Source: an uncultured Lachnospiraceae bacterium
GTDB taxonomy: Bacteria; Bacillota; Clostridia; Lachnospirales; Lachnospiraceae
NCBI GenBank assembly: GCA_949893755.1
Contig: CATLCV010000003.1
Span: 1 to 64,000 of the forward strand
Length of the DNA: 64,000 nt
Direction: 5' to 3'
Each line of letters begins with the position of its first letter. Position 1 is the stretch's first letter. A program made the position numbers and the translations under genes. Shown piece by piece: positions 58,377 through 64,000 of the stretch. The notes beneath the pieces were generated by a model, which saw nothing but the letters and a program-made list of their open reading frames with translations, was not told where the DNA came from and did not search any database.

Positions 58377-60299
58377 TTACTCCCCCGTCTGTTCTGTCTG
58401 CATCACCTGATTTTGATTCTCCGTCACAGTGAGCTTTTCCTTCAAATAAGGGATCAGCATGGTGATGGGCGCTTTCCTTTCCGTGACCACGCTGGCCGTC
58501 AGCATGGTGCCCTCCGTCAGCGTGACATCCTTTCCCTTTTTACTGGACCAGTAATACCCGCTGGCCGTGCTGTTGTCCGTCTCGATCGAGCAGACCACCT
58601 CCACCACCGGCCCGTTTGCGAGAAATGCCTCCACCAGATTGTCATTTCCCAGGGTCTTCTGCATGTCCGCGGCGGAGGTCACATAGGACGCCACCGAACG
58701 GACATTTCCCTTCATGTGGCCGTATTCCTGCTTGTTCACCGTGGTCGGGTAGATCATGACGTCCATCCCCGGAAGGACCTTCTTGCCGTCGCCCACCGGA
58801 ATATAGCAGATCGCGTCGATGGTATCCGTCTCCTGGCCCTTGACCTTGACGACCTCGCCGCCCTGGCTCACGACAGAGCCCACGTCCGCGACAACCTCCT
58901 GCACCACGCCGTCCGCCGAAGCCGTGATCTGGTACTTTTCCATGTTGGCCGTGTATTTTGCCAGCTCCATTTTCAGGGAATCCAGTACCGACGCCTTGGC
59001 CGCGGAAAATGCGGTATCAATGCTCTGCTTCTTCACATCCATCTGCTGCTTCGCCTGATCCGCCTGAGTCTGGAGGGACTCCACCTCCTGGGTCAGGGAC
59101 TGCACCAGGCTGTGCTCCACGCTGTAATCCGATACGGCCTGGCTGTATTCATTGCTGAGGATGTTCTCATTTCTGGACTGGTTGGACTGCTGCCGGGTCA
59201 CCGACTCATAGGCCGCCTTCGCGTTTTCAAATTCCACTCTCGCGGACTCCGCTTCACTCTGACAGCGGGACACATTTTCACCGGCCCGGGAAGCAGCGGA
59301 CTGGGCGCTGTCCAGAGCGCTCTTGGCCTGGGCCTGGTTCTGCTGCTGCGCGTAGAGCTGCTCCTGCGCTCCGCCCAGAGAGGTTTCCGCGGTCTGGATC
59401 TGGGCCGCGGTCTGGTTCAATTCTGCCTCTGCCTGGCTGATGGCATCCGCATTTGTTATCGGATCAAGCTTCAGTTCCTCCAGCCTGGCCTGCTGTTCCC
59501 CATATACTGCCTGGAGCTGGCCGAGCTGCGCGGAGAGCTGATTCACACTGCTCTGTATGGAATCCACTGCCTGGCATGCCTGGCTGTAGACCGCCGACGC
59601 CTGGTCACGGGCCGCCTGTGCCTCCTGGCTCTGTGCCCGGGCCTCCTCGTAGTACTGCTGCCTGGCGGAATACAATGCCTGGGCTTCCGTATAATCCAGC
59701 TGCTCCGGCAGTCCGGTAAGGCTGCTGATGGTATCGTAGTAGTCGGACTTCAATCCGTCCCTGGCGGACTTTGCCGCATTCATCCGGCCCGTCGCGCCTG
59801 CCAGCTCCGACTGCCTCCTGGCCAGCGTTTTCTGTGCCATCTCATAATCGCCGGTGAGGGCGATCAGCTCCGCCTTGATATCAACGATAGACTTATTATC
59901 GGAAGTCACCACATCCCCGGTGCTGTCCAGCGTCACCTTCTGCACCGCCTCCATCCTGTTTTTCAGGTTCGTGACCTCCTGGGAGACGTCGTCGTCCGCA
60001 ACACAGGCAACCACCTGCCCCCGTTTCACCTGGTCGCCCACGGACACCTCCACGTCGGTGATCATCCCTGCCACCTCCGAGTATACCCCTCCGGTGCGGT
60101 CCCCCCGCATATAGATCCCGTTGGCGTCCACATTCACCGGAAGCCGCCCGAACACGCCCCAGAGCAATGCCCCGGCCACGATCAGGGCCCCTCCGGAGAG
60201 GGCCACCCAGAGGGACGACGGCGCAATGACGATGGCCCGGTCCAGCTGCTCCGGCGAGGACAATTTGTCCAACGCTGATTTTCTGAATAAGTCTGCCAT
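58377..60299 (-). CDS. HlyD-type membrane fusion protein of NHLP export system
   Basis: A 640-residue adaptor: one membrane segment (near residues 30-50), a lipoyl-like half with GGVYSEVAGMITDVEVSVGDQVKRGQVVACV, about 300 residues of Ala/Gln-rich coiled coil (residues 120-425), and the second lipoyl half plus beta domain from ITASADGVVQEVVADVGSVVSQGG. This is the NHLP secretion-protein layout (TIGR03794-like), with an unusually long coiled coil. Start ATG at 60299 after AAAGGAGGTAAGGG. It links the ABC exporters to the outside of the cell envelope. A 621-codon antisense ORF over it is a codon-bias shadow. Confidence 0.9.
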   Translation of the reverse strand: MADLFRKSALDKLSSPEQLDRAIVIAPSSLWVALSGGALIVAGALLWGVFGRLPVNVDANGIYMRGDRTGGVYSEVAGMITDVEVSVGDQVKRGQVVACVADDDVSQEVTNLKNRMEAVQKVTLDSTGDVVTSDNKSIVDIKAELIALTGDYEMAQKTLARRQSELAGATGRMNAAKSARDGLKSDYYDTISSLTGLPEQLDYTEAQALYSARQQYYEEARAQSQEAQAARDQASAVYSQACQAVDSIQSSVNQLSAQLGQLQAVYGEQQARLEELKLDPITNADAISQAEAELNQTAAQIQTAETSLGGAQEQLYAQQQNQAQAKSALDSAQSAASRAGENVSRCQSEAESARVEFENAKAAYESVTRQQSNQSRNENILSNEYSQAVSDYSVEHSLVQSLTQEVESLQTQADQAKQQMDVKKQSIDTAFSAAKASVLDSLKMELAKYTANMEKYQITASADGVVQEVVADVGSVVSQGGEVVKVKGQETDTIDAICYIPVGDGKKVLPGMDVMIYPTTVNKQEYGHMKGNVRSVASYVTSAADMQKTLGNDNLVEAFLANGPVVEVVCSIETDNSTASGYYWSSKKGKDVTLTEGTMLTASVVTERKAPITMLIPYLKEKLTVTENQNQVMQTEQTGE

Positions 60300-60318
60300 C
60301 CCTTACCTCCTTTATTTC

Positions 60319-61899
60319 TTAAGGCACTGCGGGAAATGTTTTCGCTCCCGCCGCGGCATTTTCCGCGCCCGGATTCCATTTCAAGATCACCATGGTGATA
60401 TCGTCCGCCTGCTCCGCGCCGTCCACAAACGCGTCAATGGATCTGCTGACTGCGTGTACGGTCTGCTCCACGTCCGCATCCGCACTCTTTTCCAGAACCT
60501 CTGTCAGCCGTTTTTCCTCATACATGTCATAGGCCGCATTCGTGGCTTCCGTCACGCCGTCCGTATACAGCACCAGCTTGTCCCCCGGAAGCAGATCCAT
60601 CTCCTGCCTGCGGTATCGGATGTTCTTCATCCCCGCCAGCACAAAACCGTGATGGACCGGAACCTGCCGGACCGTTCCGTCCGCCTGGCAGAGGAAGGGA
60701 ACGTTATGCCCCGCGTTGCTGTAGGAAAAATGTCCGCTTTTCACATCCAGGATCCCCAGAAATGCCGTGATGAACATGCCTTCTTTATTGTTTTCCGCCA
60801 GCTCGTTATTGGAGCGTTTCAGGATCTCCGACGGGTCAAGTCCCAGCAGGAGCTGGTTCCGGATCATGGCCCTTCCCCCCATCATGAACAGCGCGGCGGG
60901 AACCCCTTTTCCGGACACGTCCGCGATCAGCACCGCCAGATGGTCCTCGTCCACAAAAAAGAAATCGTAGAAGTCTCCCCCCACCTCCTTGGCGGGATGC
61001 ATATTTGCATAGATATCCACGCCCTTTTCTTTTCCGATGTCAAAGGATGTGGGCAAAGCGGAGAGCTGGATCTTGCTCGCCACATCCAGCTCCGCCTTGA
61101 CCTTCGCGGAGCTCGCGGACGCCAGGATCGCCCGGAAAATGGACCAGAACATGAGCAGATAGATGGCCAGCAGGCAGATGCTGATGATCAGCGCCATCAA
61201 AAAGGACCCCGGATCCATGGACAAAAGCGTGATTCCGTAGGTGTCCAGTGTGTATCTCGCCGCCAGGAACAGGACATAAGACAGCACCGGCACCAGCACG
61301 ATCTGGCAGATCTGTTCCTCGGCAAGCTCCAGGATATGTACCAGCTTCTCCCTGAAAAAATACCTGTATATGACAAACAGCACCGCCAGCCCGGCGCAGT
61401 CGATGAGAAACCTGATTCCGTAATCCGGCAGGATCCGCGACAATGTAACTTCATCGGTCCCCGGTGAAAAAAGGCTGTACATGATCTGTTTGAATACATA
61501 AAATACGGAGGAAAAGAGGAGCATAAAAAGAACGGACACAAAGATCTTGATGTTCCGTTTTCCCTCATAGATCCGGACAGCCGCCGTACAGAGGATCACT
61601 GCCGGCACGCTTCCCTCCAGAACGTTCATAACAGAGATCAGGGAGTAGAACATCTGCAGCCTCCACATCTCTTCGATCCCGTAGGATGCCTCCATGATCA
61701 GGCCGCCTGCCTGTGATACGGCAAACCTGGACAGGGCGCCTGCCAGAAACGCGCAGACCGCAACAAAAGCCCATAGCAGGATGCTCCTCTTCCTGCCCTT
61801 TCGGGCTTTCAGCGTCAATGAAAGCATGACGGCTCCCAGGACAGTGCTCTGCACATACCCGATGCCGTTGTATAGATTTTCCCATTCAAATATTTCCAT
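60319..61899 (-). CDS. membrane SpoIIE/RsbU-type PP2C serine phosphatase
   Basis: A 526-residue protein: about seven to eight N-terminal membrane segments (residues 10-270), a short linker, then a PP2C/SpoIIE phosphatase with VGGDFYDFFFVDEDHLAVLIADVSGKGVPAALFMM, YSNAGHNVPFL, LYTDGVTEA and EQADDITMVIL, providing the metal-binding Asp residues. Start ATG at 61899 after TCAGGAAGATCAAG. It is the second gene after the peptide precursor. It should dephosphorylate the STAS protein encoded at the end of the operon, possibly in response to a membrane or peptide signal. The membrane domain is not a known sensor. Confidence 0.88.
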   Translation of the reverse strand: MEIFEWENLYNGIGYVQSTVLGAVMLSLTLKARKGRKRSILLWAFVAVCAFLAGALSRFAVSQAGGLIMEASYGIEEMWRLQMFYSLISVMNVLEGSVPAVILCTAAVRIYEGKRNIKIFVSVLFMLLFSSVFYVFKQIMYSLFSPGTDEVTLSRILPDYGIRFLIDCAGLAVLFVIYRYFFREKLVHILELAEEQICQIVLVPVLSYVLFLAARYTLDTYGITLLSMDPGSFLMALIISICLLAIYLLMFWSIFRAILASASSAKVKAELDVASKIQLSALPTSFDIGKEKGVDIYANMHPAKEVGGDFYDFFFVDEDHLAVLIADVSGKGVPAALFMMGGRAMIRNQLLLGLDPSEILKRSNNELAENNKEGMFITAFLGILDVKSGHFSYSNAGHNVPFLCQADGTVRQVPVHHGFVLAGMKNIRYRRQEMDLLPGDKLVLYTDGVTEATNAAYDMYEEKRLTEVLEKSADADVEQTVHAVSRSIDAFVDGAEQADDITMVILKWNPGAENAAAGAKTFPAVP

Positions 61900-61955
61900 C
61901 TTGATCTTCCTGAAACCTTTCTATCTGTTCCTCAGATACTTACCGTACCATATTG

Positions 61956-61985
61956 GGGGCCGGTCAGCCCTGTGCTCCCGGCCCC
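61956..61985 (-). terminator. hairpin between peptide gene and exporter operon
   Basis: An 8-bp perfect stem GGGGCCGG / CCGGCCCC with a 14-base loop, 11 bases after the precursor stop and without a T-run on the minus strand. It could be a leaky terminator or mRNA-stabilising hairpin that lets the peptide be made in excess over its exporter. Confidence 0.55.
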
Positions 61986-61995
61986 GCTGTTTCTT

Positions 61996-62142
61996 TTAGA
62001 CCCTCGGCTTTCTTACCTGAGCCGGCATGCGGTACGCAACACCGCCGGTCACTTCTTCCATTTCTTTGGAAGAAATCTCACGGTTTACGGTCTTTTCCGC
62101 TTCCTTTTTGGAAATCTTCTTTTCCATGTCCTTGTTATTCAT
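61996..62142 (-). CDS. double-glycine leader peptide precursor, 48 residues
   Basis: Not in the ORF track. The ATG at 62142 follows AGAAAGGAGGTGAATCAG and reads MNNKDMEKKISKKEAEKTVN..., ending VTGG then VAYRMPAQVRKPRV and a TAA stop. The leader is 34 residues, charged and helical, ending in E-E-V-T-G-G, a site for C39 peptidases. The 14-residue core is strongly basic (three Arg, one Lys), with no Cys, Ser or Thr, so lanthionine or disulfide modification is excluded and an unmodified linear peptide is likely. It heads the operon for phosphatase, HlyD adaptor, C39 exporter and partner-switch proteins, and is divergent from a GHKL kinase. A pheromone (ComC/BlpC-like) or bacteriocin role is inferred. 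Confidence 0.85.
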   Translation of the reverse strand: MNNKDMEKKISKKEAEKTVNREISSKEMEEVTGGVAYRMPAQVRKPRV

Positions 62143-62203
62143 CTGATTCACCTCCTTTCTGAATATGTGGCCGCCCGCGCAGCCCCTTTCCTCTCATTTT
62201 TTC

Positions 62204-62313
62204 ATTGTAGCACATACCGTTCCGCGGCTGACCTGCACTTCGCACCCGAAAGCATACACTTCACGAAATCCGTCGGATTTTACTTTGTCCGGGACGCTGC
62301 TTTTTGTTATACT
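62204..62313. promoter_or_regulatory. divergent LytTR-type control region, peptide operon and kinase gene
   Basis: CACTTCGC (62236-62243) and CACTTCAC (62257-62264) are direct repeats with a 21-bp period. To the right, TTGTCC (62285-62290), 17 bases and TATACT (62308-62313) drive the kinase gene. To the left on the minus strand, TACAAT (62204-62209) with a poor -35 (GTCAGC) lies so that the repeats sit at about -40 to -65, the position of a LytTR activator for the peptide operon. Confidence 0.75.
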
Positions 62314-62355
62314 GATCATAGCTGTTAAAAACGCTGTACAAGGAGGGCATGCCAT

Positions 62356-63717
62356 ATGATGATCTTTTTACGTTTGTTTTTCGGATGTCTGGAACAGCTT
62401 GTTCCCTATGCATTTTTATGCCTGTATCCGTTCAACAGGCATTTCCGCTTTTCCCATCGGAAAACCCTCCTGAGTACAGTGGCCCTGGTTGCCGCTGTCT
62501 CATCCCTGTTTGCCCTGTCCGGGCTCTTTCTGACCTTTATCCTGCCCAGAGACCCATTCCTTCTGTGGTCAGTGAACGCGCTTTTCCTGTTGTTTCTGAT
62601 ACCGTGCTTTCTCTGGTTTCAGTACTGCGTGAAGGATATCTGGCAGAAAAAGCTGTTTATCTTTTCCTTTACGGTGACAGTCGCCCTGTTTATTACATCT
62701 ATTTATAACTGCACGGTCTACGCTGTCTCGAGCAATGTCTGGCTTCCCTACGGCGGGGACTTCTACCAGACTTATCTGTTTGCAGTGCTGTTCTCCCTGC
62801 TGCCCGGCTGGATTATTTTAAAATATTATTATCTGCCCATTGAGGATGTGCTGAGCGCGAAGGAAAGCGGATATCTGTCCCTCCTGTCCCTGTTCCTGTG
62901 CGTCCTGATCATCCCCGGGCTTACCCTGGCGCCCGAGTACGTGCATTCCGATCCGATCATACTCTATTTGTTTTTCGCCCTCCTGGTGTCCGTATTTGTC
63001 GTGTATGTGCTTGTTTTCAAGATGTACGCCCTGACCCGGGAAAAAATGCTGTCGCAACAGGAGACCATGCAGTTTCAGCATCAAAATGAGCTGTCTGCCG
63101 AGCAATACCAGAGGATCCATGGCCAGATCGAATATAACCGCAGGATGCGGCATGACCTGATCCACCATCTGCTGGTAATGCGGAGTTTTTTGAAGGAAGG
63201 AAAGGAAGGAGCGGCCGAAGAATATCTGGATCAATATCTGAAAGAGACAGAAAAATACACGCTCCTCCACTTTTGCGGCAATCCTGTGGCCAACATGCTC
63301 ATCAGCCATTACAACGCTCTGGCCAGAGAACAGGGAATTGATTTTACTGTCCGCGTCAGCATCCCCGACACACTGCCGATCCAGGATATCGATTTCTCCG
63401 TCCTGCTCGGGAATCTGCTGGATAATGCGGTAGCGGCGGCAGGAGCTGCCCCGGAAGCAGCCCGTTTTGTACGGCTGAATATGATCTGCTCCGGAAAAAT
63501 GCTTGCCATTGCGGTGGATAATGGATTTGACGGGCATATACAGCAGGACGGGGAGCGCTATCTGTCTACCAGGCCGGACCATCAGGGAATGGGCCTGAAA
63601 AGCATTGACATGATTTCTAAAAAGTATCAGGGCGGAGTGGAGTTTACGCATAGCGGAACAGAGTTTCACTCTTCGGTAATGGTGGGGCTGGAACCGGTCC
63701 GCGAGTTGAGCTTATGA
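62356..63717 (+). CDS. GHKL-type sensor histidine kinase (AgrC/ComD-like)
   Basis: A 453-residue kinase. The N-terminal half has six to seven membrane segments (residues 1-225), then a coiled-coil dimerisation helix with RRMRHDLIHHLLVMRSF (phosphoacceptor His) and an HATPase_c_5 domain: LLGNLLDNAVAAAG as N-box, VDNGFDG, and GMGLKSIDMISKKYQG as G-box. This is the plan of peptide-sensing AgrC/ComD kinases. Start ATG after ACAAGGAGGGCATGCCAT. It shares its promoter element with the LytTR regulator gene 10 kb away and is divergent from the peptide precursor gene, so the peptide is its probable ligand. Confidence 0.88.
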   Translation: MMIFLRLFFGCLEQLVPYAFLCLYPFNRHFRFSHRKTLLSTVALVAAVSSLFALSGLFLTFILPRDPFLLWSVNALFLLFLIPCFLWFQYCVKDIWQKKLFIFSFTVTVALFITSIYNCTVYAVSSNVWLPYGGDFYQTYLFAVLFSLLPGWIILKYYYLPIEDVLSAKESGYLSLLSLFLCVLIIPGLTLAPEYVHSDPIILYLFFALLVSVFVVYVLVFKMYALTREKMLSQQETMQFQHQNELSAEQYQRIHGQIEYNRRMRHDLIHHLLVMRSFLKEGKEGAAEEYLDQYLKETEKYTLLHFCGNPVANMLISHYNALAREQGIDFTVRVSIPDTLPIQDIDFSVLLGNLLDNAVAAAGAAPEAARFVRLNMICSGKMLAIAVDNGFDGHIQQDGERYLSTRPDHQGMGLKSIDMISKKYQGGVEFTHSGTEFHSSVMVGLEPVRELSL

Positions 63718-63733
63718 CTCGGCCCCGGACCTC

Positions 63734-64000
63734 TCACAGCGGAATATTCCCATGCTTCTTCCGGATCCGGAGGACGCTCCGCTTTCTCTTTAAAAGCTGC
63801 AGATCCGCAAGGATCCTGGCCCTCGTTTCCTCGGGTTCTATGACGGCATCCACGTATCCCCTGGAGAGGGCTTTGTCCAGGTTCATGACTTCCTTCCGGT
63901 AGTCCTCCACGATCTGCCGGAAGCGCAGGGCCCGGGCTTCGCCGTCCAGGGATGCCAGTTCTCTCCGGAACAGGATTTCCACAGCCGGCTCCTCTCCCAT
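63734..64000 (-). CDS. acyl-CoA carboxylase carboxyltransferase subunit, C-terminal part
   Basis: The gene enters from the right edge; the last 88 codons are visible. The ending VDAVIEPEETRARILADLQLLKRKR...RKKHGNIPL is characteristic of the propionyl/methylmalonyl/acetyl-CoA carboxylase carboxyltransferase family, including decarboxylase MmdA. These transfer CO2 between biotin and an acyl-CoA. The IEP-x-E-T-R motif and the HGNIPL end are both present. It converges with the GHKL kinase gene 16 bases away. Whether it belongs to a biotin carboxylase or a sodium-pumping decarboxylase complex depends on genes outside the window. Confidence 0.88.
   Translation of the reverse strand: MGEEPAVEILFRRELASLDGEARALRFRQIVEDYRKEVMNLDKALSRGYVDAVIEPEETRARILADLQLLKRKRSVLRIRKKHGNIPL

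Noticed and set aside
58413-60278. 621-codon plus-strand ORF opposite the HlyD gene
   Set aside because: It is an antisense shadow created by the codon bias of the Ala/Gln-rich coiled coil; no ribosome site, and its sequence is low-complexity Leu/His/Gly/Arg.
60121-61467. 448-codon plus-strand ORF opposite the SpoIIE-type gene
   Set aside because: The minus strand encodes a complete, recognisable phosphatase; the plus-strand product has no family features and no ribosome site.

Overview
The window looks like a chromosome segment of a gut-type Lachnospiraceae bacterium (Bacillota, Clostridia). Supporting this are the consistent AGGAGG-type ribosome binding sites, textbook sigma-A promoters (TTGACA-N17-TATAAT), GntR, MerR, TetR and BlaI regulators, Com/Agr-like LytTR and GHKL signalling, and an anaerobic-type flavin reductase with a 4Fe-4S motif. 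No rRNA, tRNA, CRISPR array, prophage or complete insertion sequence was seen. Most genes are GC-balanced. The ATPase gene at 7140-8750 and the MerR/ABC block at 41984-44748 are visibly AT-richer and may be acquired.

Layout. 1-5.8 kb: two short-chain dehydrogenases and an old-yellow-enzyme/2-enoate-reductase type flavoprotein, divergent from a PucR-type regulator. 5.9-8.8 kb: threonine aldolase divergent from an ATPase with a nuclease-like tail. 8.9-12.5 kb: amidohydrolase operon with a DUF3100 membrane pair and a TauE/SafE carrier. 12.6-14.5 kb: an orphan short flagellin with a sigma-28-like promoter, then a Crp-like regulator. 14.6-18.2 kb: ADP-ribosylglycohydrolase, PfkB kinase, PnuC carrier and GntR regulator, probably a nucleoside/NAD-derived salvage operon. 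18.3-22.6 kb: MacB-like ABC system. 22.64-22.85 kb: a free-standing structured RNA. 23.1-27.8 kb: BlaR1/BlaI pair and an Rpn-type nuclease. 28.1-30.7 kb: a probable C-glycoside cleavage operon (Gfo/Idh/MocA oxidoreductase plus deglycosidase alpha and beta subunits). 31-37.5 kb: ECF sigma/anti-sigma pair, ABC-2 exporter and its two-component system. 38-42 kb: HscC-type Hsp70 with a membrane J-protein. 42-44.7 kb: MerR-controlled ABC-2 exporter. 44.8-50.8 kb: SDR, TetR, sortase-anchored surface protein, and a DUF4143 ATPase behind four 33-bp repeats.

50.8-63.7 kb is the most striking region. It is a peptide export and signalling locus that resembles ComABCDE in logic but uses NHLP-type exporters. 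A 48-codon gene missed by the ORF track (61996-62142, minus) encodes a double-glycine precursor with a 14-residue cationic core. It is followed by a SpoIIE-type phosphatase, an HlyD-type adaptor, a C39 peptidase-ABC exporter, a second NHLP ABC protein, a STAS protein and an RsbW-like kinase. The locus is flanked by a GHKL histidine kinase and a LytTR response regulator. Kinase and regulator genes share a 60-bp upstream element (46/60 identical, ungapped) with two direct repeats of 21-bp period, followed in both by TTGTCC-N17-TATACT. The regulator gene is frameshifted at a run of nine C; removing one C restores the family sequence. This could be a phase switch, a pseudogene or a sequence error.

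The window also carries several families of short palindromic intergenic repeats, often overlapping stop codons. It ends in the C-terminal part of an acyl-CoA carboxylase carboxyltransferase gene.
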